Below, piece after piece: positions 17,051 through 23,993 of a stretch of DNA of 64,000 nucleotides. Location: the NCBI GenBank assembly GCA_017306415.1, contig JAFKIL010000001.1, forward strand, positions 124,001 through 188,000, read 5' to 3'. Origin of the DNA: Microbacterium sp. (GTDB lineage Bacteria; Actinomycetota; Actinomycetes; Actinomycetales; Microbacteriaceae). The position numbers and the translations under genes are program-made. The notes beneath the pieces were generated by a model. That model made no database searches, was not told the origin of the DNA, and saw nothing but the letters and a program-made list of their open reading frames with translations. How positions within the stretch are numbered: position 1 is the first letter of the stretch; every line of letters begins with the position of its first letter.

Positions 17051-18058
17051 ATGGAACCGCACGCCGCGCTCGAAGAGATCGCCTACCTCCTCGAGCGCGA
17101 GCGGTCGTCGCGCTACAAGTCCAAGGCGTTCCGCGCCGCGGCCACGGCCATCGCCGGGCTGGACGACGCCGCCCTCCGGGATCCGGCGCTGCGCCGCCGC
17201 AAGGGCATCGGCGACTCGACGTACACGGTGATCCAGCAGGCACTCGCGGGACAGGTTCCCGAGTACCTCGCGCAGCTGCGAGATCGCGACGCGGGGTCGG
17301 GCGCCGCAGCCTCCGCGCTGCGCGGGCAGCCGCGCGGCGACCTCCACGCCCACAGCGACTGGTCGGACGGCCTCACGTCGATCGACCTCATGGTCGAGGC
17401 GGCGCGAGCGCTCGGGCACGAGTATCAGGCCCTGACCGACCATTCGCCTCGGCTCCGCGTCGCGAACGGACTGTCCGCCGATCGCCTGCGGGCGCAGCTG
17501 CGGGTCGTCTCCGAGGTCAACACGGAGACCGGACCCGAGTTCACGCTGCTCAGCGGGATCGAAGTCGACATCCTCGAGGAGGGTGCCCTGGATCAGGAGC
17601 CGGAACTGCTGGACGAGCTGGATGTCGTCGTGGCCTCGGCGCACTCCAGACTGCGGATGGAGCGGGGGCCGATGACGCGGCGACTCGTGGCGGCCGCATC
17701 CAGTCCCCACGTCGACGTGCTCGGGCACGTCACGGGCCGGCTCGTGGAGGGAAGCCGCGGAACCCGGCCGCCCTCGACGTTCGATGCCCGCGCCGTCTTC
17801 GAGGCGTGCGCCGCCCATGGCGTGGCGGTGGAGATCAACTCCCGGCCGGAGCGTCAGGACCCGCCCGACGACCTGCTCGCGATCGCCCTGGGGCTCGGAT
17901 GCCTGTTCTCGATCGACTCCGATGCACACGCGCCCGGTCAGCTCTCCCTGATCGAGTACGGGGCGGAGCGTGCGCAGCGGGCAGGAATCCCTGCGGACCG
18001 CATCGTGACGACGTGGCCGCTCGATCGGCTGAGGGAGTGGACCGGCCGCGCTCGCTGA
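17051..18058 (+). CDS. PHP-domain phosphoesterase with PolX-like helix-hairpin-helix N-terminus
   Basis: The 335-residue protein has two parts. Residues 1-80 resemble the helical DNA-binding part of family X polymerases, including KAFRAAATAIAGL and the GIGDSTYTVIQQAL hairpin. Residues 95-335 form a PHP domain with a complete metal site: DLHAHSDWSDG, LTDHSPR, GIEVDI, SAHSRL, GHVTGR, EINSRPERQDPP and SIDSDAH. The polymerase palm found between such modules in PolX is absent. A DNA-linked phosphoesterase or 3'-end processing role is inferred. It starts 5 nt after trpD. Confidence 0.85.
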   Translation: MEPHAALEEIAYLLERERSSRYKSKAFRAAATAIAGLDDAALRDPALRRRKGIGDSTYTVIQQALAGQVPEYLAQLRDRDAGSGAAASALRGQPRGDLHAHSDWSDGLTSIDLMVEAARALGHEYQALTDHSPRLRVANGLSADRLRAQLRVVSEVNTETGPEFTLLSGIEVDILEEGALDQEPELLDELDVVVASAHSRLRMERGPMTRRLVAAASSPHVDVLGHVTGRLVEGSRGTRPPSTFDARAVFEACAAHGVAVEINSRPERQDPPDDLLAIALGLGCLFSIDSDAHAPGQLSLIEYGAERAQRAGIPADRIVTTWPLDRLREWTGRAR

Positions 18059-18071
18059 CCGGCCGGTCCAC
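18037..18071. terminator. Bidirectional hairpin terminator between PHP and SHOCT genes
   Basis: GTGGACCGGCC (18037-18047) and GGCCGGTCCAC (18061-18071) form an 11-bp perfect stem; the loop contains the PHP stop codon. It sits just beyond the end of the convergent SHOCT gene. Confidence 0.6.
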
Positions 18072-18078
18072 CGCTGCG

Positions 18079-18381
18079 TCAGGCGCTGGGAGGCAGAGGA
18101 GCGTTGGCCCTGAGCACCTCGAGTCGCTTCCGGTACTCCACCTCGTCGATGTCGCCCTGTGCGAACCTCTCCGCCAGAGTGACCTCCGCCTGGCGGCCGG
18201 GATTCATGCGCCCGTGCGGGCCGTAGCCGTTCGCGAGGGCCGCTCGGCGCCAGCGGCGGCCGAACACGGCGAAGAGCACGGCGATCACGAGGACCCAGAA
18301 GAGCGGGACGAGCAGGAACCACCAGCCGAAGCCGGGGTGCGGGCCGATCCAGTGGGCAGCGGCGATCAATGACGGTGACAT
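18079..18381 (-). CDS. Small membrane protein with SHOCT domain
   Basis: This 100-residue protein has one strong hydrophobic helix (about residues 18-40, GWWFLLVPLFWVLVIAVLFAVF), a basic stretch, and a C-terminal SHOCT-type helical module (LAERFAQGDIDEVEYRKRLEVL). The ATG at 18381 has a GAGAGGA ribosome site. It lies just downstream of a NarL-type response regulator gene. A DNA motif that also occurs upstream of the kinase gene is 100 bp upstream of this start, so it is a plausible target of that two-component system (inference). Confidence 0.8.
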   Translation of the reverse strand: MSPSLIAAAHWIGPHPGFGWWFLLVPLFWVLVIAVLFAVFGRRWRRAALANGYGPHGRMNPGRQAEVTLAERFAQGDIDEVEYRKRLEVLRANAPLPPSA

Positions 18382-18390
18382 GGTGTTCCT

Positions 18391-18428
18391 CTCGGAGGGG
18401 ATCGCACGCTGCGATCCGATGCTCCGAG
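18391..18428 (-). terminator. Two-tier hairpin between response regulator and SHOCT genes
   Basis: CTCGGAG (18391-18397) pairs with CTCCGAG (18422-18428), and inside it GGATCGCA (18399-18406) pairs with TGCGATCC (18410-18417). It lies between the regulator stop and the SHOCT ribosome site, so it may be a terminator or a 5' leader structure. Confidence 0.45.
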
Positions 18429-18480
18429 TCAATTGCTCGGGTCGCGGGTGCGAATCCGCTGGAGGGAGTGTTGTCTGCTG

Positions 18481-18495
18481 CTCCGCCGGGAGTAC
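18481..18495. promoter_or_regulatory. Candidate response-regulator binding site (copy 1)
   Basis: CTCCGCCGGGAGTAC matches 14 of 15 bases of 20386-20400 upstream of the kinase gene. It is about 100 bp upstream of the SHOCT start and just beyond the regulator stop. Confidence 0.4.
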
Positions 18496-18497
18496 CG

Positions 18498-19160
18498 CTA
18501 CTGCCAACCCGGCGCGACGAGGCCGGATTCGTATCCGATCACGACGAGCTGCGCCCTGTCCCTCGCATGGAGCTTCTGCATGATCCGCGACACGTGCGTC
18601 TTGGCGGTCAGGGGCGAGAGGAACAGTCGCTGAGCGATCTCGTCGTTCGTGAGCCCGTGGGCGACGAGCCGGAGCACCTCCGTCTCGCGGTCGGTCAGCT
18701 CTGCGAGCTCGGACGGGACGGACGTCTCGCGCAGCCCGGTCGCGGCGCGTTCGAGGAGTCTGCGCGTGACACTCGGCGAAAGGAGGGCGTCTCCGGCGGC
18801 GACGACACGGACCGCGCGGATGAGGTCGACGGGCTCGGTGTCCTTGACGAGGAAGCCGCTGGCCCCCGCCATGATCGCGCGGGCGACGTACTCATCCAGC
18901 TCGAAGGTGGTCACGATGACGACTTTCACCGCGGCGAGCGCGTCGTCCGCCGCGATCTGCTCGGTGGTCCAGAGGCCGTCCCCGTCGGGCATCCGGATGT
19001 CGAGGAGAACCACGTCGACGGGGGTCTGCCGGATGCGGCGCAGCAGCTCCTCGCCGCCGGACGCCTCCACCCGCACCTCGATGTCGGGCTCGGAGTCGAG
19101 CAGAGCCCGGAACCCCGCGCGCACGAGCAGGTGGTCGTCCGCGATCGCGACGCGGATCAC
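18498..19160 (-). CDS. NarL/LuxR-family response regulator
   Basis: This is a 220-residue two-domain regulator. The receiver domain (1-120) has the acidic pair in IADDH and phospho-acceptor Asp54 in VVLLDIRMPDGDG. The C-terminal LuxR helix-turn-helix (about 150-210) contains LTDRETEVLRLVAHGLTNDEIAQ. Its GTG start overlaps the kinase stop by 4 nt (GTGA), so the pair is translationally coupled. Regulation of its own operon and the SHOCT gene is inferred from a shared DNA motif. Confidence 0.93.
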   Translation of the reverse strand: MIRVAIADDHLLVRAGFRALLDSEPDIEVRVEASGGEELLRRIRQTPVDVVLLDIRMPDGDGLWTTEQIAADDALAAVKVVIVTTFELDEYVARAIMAGASGFLVKDTEPVDLIRAVRVVAAGDALLSPSVTRRLLERAATGLRETSVPSELAELTDRETEVLRLVAHGLTNDEIAQRLFLSPLTAKTHVSRIMQKLHARDRAQLVVIGYESGLVAPGWQ

Positions 19161-20323
19161 GGCGACGCCTGCCAGGGGAGGCGTGCGGTGACACGGGTTC
19201 CGTTCGGCGCCTGGTCGGAGATCTCGACCGTTCCCTCGAGCATCGTTGCGCGCTCCCGCATCCCGCGGCGTCCGGCACCCTCGGGTGCGCCGCCGGCACC
19301 GGTCCCGTCGTCCGCGATCTCGACCACGAGCCGGTCTCCCTTCCGGCTGAGCGCCACGACCGCGTTGGTGGCGCCGGAATGCCGGACCACATTGGTGAGG
19401 GCCTCCTGGACGATCCGATACGCCGCGGTCTGCGTCTCCCCGGGTGGGAGCGCGCCGTCGAGCCGGTCGTCGAGCGCCACGGTCAGCCCGAGGCCGTTGC
19501 GCTGCGCCACGAGTGTCCGGAGATCGGCGAGCTGGGGCTGCGGCGTGAGCGGTGCCGTCCGGGGCTCGCCGGCCTCGTCACCGCGCAGGAAGGCCAGCAC
19601 TCCGCGCACCTCGTCGAGTCCCGTCGCCGACAGCGAGCGGATATTGGTGAGGGCCGCGCGTGCCTGCTCGGGGTCGCGGTCGAACAGGTGGAGTCCGACG
19701 CCCGACTGCACGGAGATCTGGCTGAGCGAGTGCGCCAGCACGTCGTGCAGTTCACGCGCGATCCTGGTGCGCTCATCGAGTTCGATGGTCCGCCGCCGTT
19801 CGGCGAGCAGCGCCCGGCGGCGTGATGCGCGATCGATCCGGGACCGGATTCCCTCCCCGATCGCGAAGCACAGCGCCAGCCCGAGCGTTGCGACGGCCAC
19901 GCGGAAGGGGCTCCAAGCCTGCGCCCAGAATCCGCTCAGGCCGACGACGGCCACCCACCCGACGCCCACGGAGATCACCGCCCACAGACGCGCGCCGCGC
20001 ACGATCGCGCCGATGACCGCGAAGGGCAGGGAGATGAACGGCGGGCCGCCTTCGGGAGGGACGAACAGGCTGAGTGCGGTGAGCAGTGTGACGGCCGCGA
20101 CGGTCGGACCGGGGAGCGCGCGCGCGGCGAGGAGGACGAGTGCGGATGCCGTGGCGAGGGCGATGCTCGCGATCGCCCAACGCGGCGCGAGGTGAGACCA
20201 GGCGGCAACCGCAGCGGTTGCCGGAACCTGGACCAGGAACGCGATCACCACGGGCAGGAAGAGGGTGACGCCGGGCGGAGGGCGGAAGCGCGGTGCGGTG
20301 TCCTCCCACGTCCCTGACGGCAT
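19157..20323 (-). CDS. Sensor histidine kinase (HisKA_3 type)
   Basis: This 388-residue membrane kinase pairs with the NarL-type regulator encoded next to it. About five hydrophobic segments span residues 20-158, with no large extracellular domain, so it probably senses the membrane itself (inference). The dimerisation helix holds phospho-acceptor His193 in RIARELHDVLAHSLSQ. The ATPase domain has EALTNVVRHSGA and the EIADDGTGAGG and RRGMRERATMLEG boxes. ATG 20323 is chosen because a TAGCAT -10 box lies 7 nt upstream. Confidence 0.92.
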   Translation of the reverse strand: MPSGTWEDTAPRFRPPPGVTLFLPVVIAFLVQVPATAAVAAWSHLAPRWAIASIALATASALVLLAARALPGPTVAAVTLLTALSLFVPPEGGPPFISLPFAVIGAIVRGARLWAVISVGVGWVAVVGLSGFWAQAWSPFRVAVATLGLALCFAIGEGIRSRIDRASRRRALLAERRRTIELDERTRIARELHDVLAHSLSQISVQSGVGLHLFDRDPEQARAALTNIRSLSATGLDEVRGVLAFLRGDEAGEPRTAPLTPQPQLADLRTLVAQRNGLGLTVALDDRLDGALPPGETQTAAYRIVQEALTNVVRHSGATNAVVALSRKGDRLVVEIADDGTGAGGAPEGAGRRGMRERATMLEGTVEISDQAPNGTRVTARLPWQASP

Positions 20324-20330
20324 GCGCACG

Positions 20331-20336
20331 ATGCTA
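20331..20336 (-). promoter_or_regulatory. Leaderless -10 box (TAGCAT) of the histidine kinase gene
   Basis: On the minus strand TAGCAT is followed by 7 nt and then ATG 20323. Confidence 0.55.
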
Positions 20337-20383
20337 CGCCGCGGGCGCGCTGCACCGCGTCGGGCGGCGGGAGGGTGCGGGAC

Positions 20384-20400
20384 TACTCCGCAGGGAGTAC
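20384..20400. promoter_or_regulatory. Inverted repeat upstream of the kinase operon, candidate autoregulatory operator (copy 2)
   Basis: TACTCC-GCAG-GGAGTA is a perfect 6-bp inverted repeat centred about 60 bp upstream of the expected start. Its core reappears at 18481-18495, next to the SHOCT gene. Confidence 0.45.
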
Positions 20401-20433
20401 GCGCGCAACTCGCCGGCGGGTCGGGCCGCCGGT

Positions 20434-21363
20434 TCAGCCCGCGACAGCGGTGAGGGCATCGAGGGCGCGGCCCATCGCTCCACCCAGCCCCCATCGGTCG
20501 GCGAGCGCATGGGCGGATGCCCGCGTCGCCGCGTCGGGCACGCGCAGCCGGGTGGGCGGCACGTCGAGCTCCAGTCCCCGCGCGACCTCCACGACCGTGG
20601 GCGCGACCGCGAGGTAGGCCCGTCCGACGTCGAGCTTGGCTCGCACGCCCGCGCTCATGCCTTCTCCCGCATCCGCTGCAGCCAGGATGCCGGCGAGGTC
20701 GCTGTGAGCCTGGAGCAGGGTGGCCGCGGACTTCTCGCCGATCCCGGCGACACCGGGAAGTCCGTCGGACGCATCCCCGCGCAGGGCGGCGAAGTCGGCG
20801 TACTGCGCGCCGTGCACGCCGTACTTGGCGACCACGACATCGTCGGTGACCACCTCGAGATTGCTCATGCCGCGGGCGGTGTAGATGATGCGGACGTCCC
20901 GGTCGTCGTCGACGAGTTGGAAGAGATCGCGGTCGCCGGTCACGACGTCGACCGGCTTCTCCGCCGTCGTCGCGAGCGTGCCGATGACGTCGTCGGCTTC
21001 GTGCTCCGCTGCACCGACGATGGCGATCCCGAGTGCGTCGAGCGCCTCGCGGATGACCGGCACCTGCACCTCCAGCGGGTCGGGGACCTCTTCTACGTCC
21101 GGTCCGCTCACCACGACCTCGGCGACGCGGTGCGCCTTGTAGCTGGGGATCAGGTCGACCCTCCACTTCGGGCGCCAGTCGTCGTCCCAGCACGCGACGA
21201 CGTCGGTCGGGCGGTAGGTGGTGACGAGCTTGGCGATGATGTCGAGGAAGCCTCGCACCGCGTTCACGGGTGTGCCGTCGGGGGAGCGGACTGTGTCGGG
21301 AACGCCGTAGAAGGCTCGGAAGTACAGTGAGGCACTATCCAGCAACATGAGTCGGTCAGCCAC
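20434..21363 (-). CDS. 5'-3' exonuclease (FEN/PIN-like, polymerase I exonuclease-type)
   Basis: This 309-residue protein resembles the N-terminal 5' nuclease of DNA polymerase I, without a polymerase. Acidic metal-site residues are visible in LMLLDSASLYFRAF, VVACWDDDWRPKWR, GAAEHEADDVIGTLA and VVTGDRDLFQLVDD. The helix-hairpin-helix part follows (SDGLPGVAGIGEKSAATLL). The GTG at 21363 is preceded by a CAGGAT -10-like box 6 nt upstream. The promoter and first 15 codons recur twice downstream of this point, at 22031 and 22552. Confidence 0.9.
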   Translation of the reverse strand: MADRLMLLDSASLYFRAFYGVPDTVRSPDGTPVNAVRGFLDIIAKLVTTYRPTDVVACWDDDWRPKWRVDLIPSYKAHRVAEVVVSGPDVEEVPDPLEVQVPVIREALDALGIAIVGAAEHEADDVIGTLATTAEKPVDVVTGDRDLFQLVDDDRDVRIIYTARGMSNLEVVTDDVVVAKYGVHGAQYADFAALRGDASDGLPGVAGIGEKSAATLLQAHSDLAGILAAADAGEGMSAGVRAKLDVGRAYLAVAPTVVEVARGLELDVPPTRLRVPDAATRASAHALADRWGLGGAMGRALDALTAVAG

Positions 21364-21382
21364 GGGGCAATCCTGTCACGAC
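21320..21382 (-). repeat. Direct repeat copy A: promoter and first 15 codons of the exonuclease gene
   Basis: This is the functional copy: CAGGAT box, 6-nt gap, GTG and codons 1-15. By manual alignment it matches copy B at 50 of 63 positions and copy C at 46 of 63. Confidence 0.8.
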
Positions 21383-21461
21383 GACCGAAGGCCGGCGGGG
21401 TGGCGTCGCGCTGACGGAATCCGCCCCGGGATCCGTCGCGCGCTCGTGACACCATTGGGCG

Positions 21462-22007
21462 GTGACAGAGTTGCGAGACCAGCTGCGGTCGTCATTTCGA
21501 TGGATCGGCGACAGAACGGACCCTGACTACCGCGCAGACGTCACCGGGTGGTGGAGGGACGCTCGTCTCGTACAGCACCTCGGCCAGGCTCTCGCCGAAC
21601 TGTTCGATGGCGACGGGCAAAACATCGTGATGGGGACCGAGTCACGCGGGAGTCTCCTTGGCGTCCTCGTAGCGCGAAGCCTGGGCGTCGGTTTCGCCGA
21701 GGTCCGCAAGGATCCTGGCAGAGCTGCAGATAGTGATGCGTGGTGGGAGGTATCGACGGCTCCCGATTACAGGGACACGCACCTCCGTCTCGGCCTGCGA
21801 CGATCACTTCTTCAGGCGGGTGACCGGGTGCTCTTCGTCGATGACTGGATCGCGACGGGCGCTCAGGCTGAGGCGTGCAGGGCGTTGGTGGACATGAGTG
21901 GCGCGCACTGGATTGGCGCTGCCGTCGTTGTGGACGGCCTCACGCGGGCTGATCTTCGTCGCTCCCTGCGCGTGCGTTCTCTCTTGCACATTCGTGAACT
22001 GAGCTGA
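21462..22007 (+). CDS. Phosphoribosyltransferase-like protein
   Basis: This 181-residue protein has a type I phosphoribosyltransferase fold signature: the PRPP loop VLFVDDWIATGAQ (residues 123-135) and an earlier MGTESRGSLLG loop, resembling adenine phosphoribosyltransferases. The N-terminal 40 residues (with TGWWRDARLVQHLG) are not typical of housekeeping Apt. Base composition is visibly more A/T-rich than the flanking genes. It lies alone between repeat copies A and B, so it is probably acquired. Its substrate base is unknown. A CACCAT box ends 6 nt before the GTG. Confidence 0.82.
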   Translation: MTELRDQLRSSFRWIGDRTDPDYRADVTGWWRDARLVQHLGQALAELFDGDGQNIVMGTESRGSLLGVLVARSLGVGFAEVRKDPGRAADSDAWWEVSTAPDYRDTHLRLGLRRSLLQAGDRVLFVDDWIATGAQAEACRALVDMSGAHWIGAAVVVDGLTRADLRRSLRVRSLLHIRELS

Positions 22008-22030
22008 AGAGGGAGAAGGTGCCCAGGGTC

Positions 22031-22093
22031 AAGTAGAGCGAAGCATTATCTAGCAACACCAGTCGATCAGCTACGGGGCCATCCTGACAGGTC
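22031..22093 (-). repeat. Direct repeat copy B: relic of the exonuclease gene 5' end
   Basis: Read on the minus strand this retains a CAGGAT box, 6 nt, then GTA (not a start codon) and codons for VADRLVLLDNASLYL. Similarity to the exonuclease stops at about codon 15. Many differences from copy A are synonymous. Confidence 0.78.
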
Positions 22094-22107
22094 GGTCGCG
22101 GTGGCGC

Positions 22108-22476
22108 TCAGGCAGGAGACCAGCGCAACCACCTGCGAACGGCGAATGGCTTCTCTTCGACCTCGAATCGGACTTCGACCGGGCCGCGGGCACACAGCGT
22201 GAGTGTCGCGGGTATCACGCCGACAATGTGAGCCCGACCCTCGCCGAACTCGATTGATTCCGGGATGAGCACCCTTGCCCCCGCCTCGTCCGTCGTCGTG
22301 AACGAAGCGACGTGTGTGGCGATGAATCGAATCGCATGCTTTCCGCGAGGGCGCGATGAGATACCGGCGCCGGCAGAGTCGATCCATCCATCCATGATGA
22401 AATTTTCGGACTCGACGCGAGCGGAATCGAGGTCGAGGGAGGCGTCGTTGACCTCGTCGAACCCAAGAATCAGCAC
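22108..22476 (-). CDS. Hypothetical protein (122 aa) between repeat copies B and C
   Basis: I do not recognise this protein. It is mostly beta-rich in appearance, without signal peptide or membrane segments, and contains ESENFIMDGWIDSAGAGIS and a C-terminal VEVRFEVEEKPFAVRRWLRW. Base composition is visibly lower in G+C than the flanking housekeeping genes. The position between two repeat copies, with no conserved partner, marks it as an accessory single-gene cassette. A start at GTG 22476 is assumed. Confidence 0.6.
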   Translation of the reverse strand: MLILGFDEVNDASLDLDSARVESENFIMDGWIDSAGAGISSRPRGKHAIRFIATHVASFTTTDEAGARVLIPESIEFGEGRAHIVGVIPATLTLCARGPVEVRFEVEEKPFAVRRWLRWSPA

Positions 22477-22551
22477 GGCGTACCATCCCCTTCGTTGCTG
22501 GTCGCGTCACAACGCGCGACTGGGCTCGCGGTCGGCTACGGGGCTTTGGTG

Positions 22552-22614
22552 AAGTAGAGCGAGGCGGAGTCGAGCAGCATCAGTCGGTCGGTCACGGAGC
22601 CATCCTGACACGCG
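22552..22614 (-). repeat. Direct repeat copy C: relic of the exonuclease gene 5' end with intact start
   Basis: The minus strand reads CAGGAT, 6 nt, GTG and MTDRLMLLDSASLYF, then TKAP and a stop. The promoter and start codon are intact, so a 19-residue peptide could be made. Confidence 0.78.
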
Positions 22615-22652
22615 GGGCCCACGCCACGCGGGGTGTGCGCGTCCGCGTCCGC

Positions 22653-23408
22653 TCAGCAGCCGGGGCCGCTCGGATTCTCGAGGCAGGTGCGGTCCACCAG
22701 CGCGGTGCGCACCTCCACGACGCGCACGTCGTAGCCGCCGGAGGTCGCGCGCACATAGCCGTCGACGGGGCGCCACACGCCGGAGCCGAAGTCCACCGAT
22801 GGGGCGTACAGCACCGTGACCCGGACCGGGTAGGTGCCGGGCTTCGTGTAGACGTGGCTCGTCGCGGTCGGGGTGAAGCTCGCCTGGCCGGCGCGTGACC
22901 ACGACACCCCGGCGGTGCTCGAACGCCGTGTCGAGCCGTCGCCGTAGTCGAACACGAAGCCGGCGGGAACGAACCGGACGGTCACATCGAAGTCGAGGAT
23001 GCGACCCGACATGCGCTGCTCGCTCGCGCTCGCGACCAGGTTCGTCGGCAGTCCGACGACGCCGACGCCCCTCGGCTCGCCGGTGAGGGCGGGTCGAGCC
23101 GGTGTGAAGGAGGCCAGGTCGGCGAGAGTGACGTCGGGGACGGTGACGACGGCGTAGTTCCCCCGGCAGATCGCGGTGAGGCACTCCGGCTCGGCGGGAG
23201 CGGGAGACGCTGCGCGCGCGTGATCCGACCGCGTCCGAGACGCCTCGCCGCCGTTCGACCCGTGACCGCTGGAGGCGCCGATGGTCACCTGTGAGCCGGA
23301 GTTCGACGCGTGGCACTGAGTCCACGCGCTCCCGCCGCCACATCCTGTGCCTTGGTTGACCGGCGACATCGCGACGATGGCCAGAATCACGACTAGTGCC
23401 CGCCGCAT
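22653..23408 (-). CDS. Exported PKD-like domain protein
   Basis: The 251-residue protein starts with a short signal-like segment (MRRALVVILAIVAMSPV). A Ser/Gly-rich region follows, then a PKD-type beta-sandwich around residues 150-210 (FDYGDGSTRR and SHVYTKPGTYPVRVTVLY). Several cysteines (near 23, 32, 76, 81 and the C-terminal pair) suggest disulfides outside the cell. It overlaps the upstream lipoprotein gene by 16 nt, so the two are probably made together. The function is unknown. Confidence 0.75.
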   Translation of the reverse strand: MRRALVVILAIVAMSPVNQGTGCGGGSAWTQCHASNSGSQVTIGASSGHGSNGGEASRTRSDHARAASPAPAEPECLTAICRGNYAVVTVPDVTLADLASFTPARPALTGEPRGVGVVGLPTNLVASASEQRMSGRILDFDVTVRFVPAGFVFDYGDGSTRRSSTAGVSWSRAGQASFTPTATSHVYTKPGTYPVRVTVLYAPSVDFGSGVWRPVDGYVRATSGGYDVRVVEVRTALVDRTCLENPSGPGC

Positions 23409-23938
23409 ATTTCACCGTCGGTCGAGGCATCGCTGGTCGCGATGAGGAGTCCAGTTCGTGAGGAACCATCAGTGAACGTCACCGTGACCGGCTGACGATC
23501 GTTGCGGCCATTCGGTACAACTGAGTCGCCGTCTAGGTCCACGACCTTGACTCTCGAAACATCCAGGCAGACACGCGCGGTCACCCTAGTGTGTCCGCTC
23601 AGCTCGAACGCGACTGGCCTGATTCGCCCGAGCACCGTTTCCCCACTGACGTGCCAGCCGTCTGCGTGCATTGAGGTGAACGACTTCTTGTCGCCCTCGA
23701 GCGCGTCACCCGTTGTCCAGGCGTAGACCGCTTCGAAGGTCTTCGGATCGCGCAGGTCGACCTCGTTGAGCGCGTCGACGTACGCGCGATACGTCTTCTC
23801 GGCGGCGGCATACGCCTGGTCGGCACTCGTGAAGGTGGGTGTCGGGGTCGACGTCGGCGACGGCGGTGACGTGCACCCGGTCGCCGCGACGATCACGAGC
23901 GCGACGACGGCTGCGGCAGCGGTGATCCGGAACGGCAT
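23393..23938 (-). CDS. Hypothetical lipoprotein
   Basis: This 181-residue protein has a lipoprotein signal ending in VAATGC (lipobox Cys about residue 22) and a Pro/Thr/Ser linker. A soluble domain follows (DQAYAAAEKTYRAYVDALNEVDL, then beta-rich GHTRVTARVCLDVSRV). The ATG at 23938 lies 6 nt after a TACGGT -10 box. The downstream PKD gene overlaps its end. The pair looks like an extracytoplasmic two-protein unit, but no function is known to me. Confidence 0.78.
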   Translation of the reverse strand: MPFRITAAAAVVALVIVAATGCTSPPSPTSTPTPTFTSADQAYAAAEKTYRAYVDALNEVDLRDPKTFEAVYAWTTGDALEGDKKSFTSMHADGWHVSGETVLGRIRPVAFELSGHTRVTARVCLDVSRVKVVDLDGDSVVPNGRNDRQPVTVTFTDGSSRTGLLIATSDASTDGEICGGH

Positions 23939-23944
23939 CCGACC

Positions 23945-23950
23945 ACCGTA
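23945..23950 (-). promoter_or_regulatory. Leaderless -10 box (TACGGT) of the lipoprotein gene
   Basis: TACGGT on the minus strand ends 6 nt before ATG 23938. Confidence 0.55.
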
Positions 23951-23993
23951 GCCAGCGCCCGCGGCGGACCCGGACTTATCCACAGGGTGGATG

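Noticed and set aside
20324-21193. Extension of the histidine kinase frame far upstream on the minus strand
   Set aside because: The extra stretch is the antisense shadow of the exonuclease gene; the leaderless box fixes the start at 20323.
23976-23984. A perfect DnaA box TTATCCACA
   Set aside because: It is a single copy without a cluster, AT-rich unwinding element or dnaA/dnaN neighbours. One chance match to a 9-mer in 64 kb on two strands is expected about half the time.
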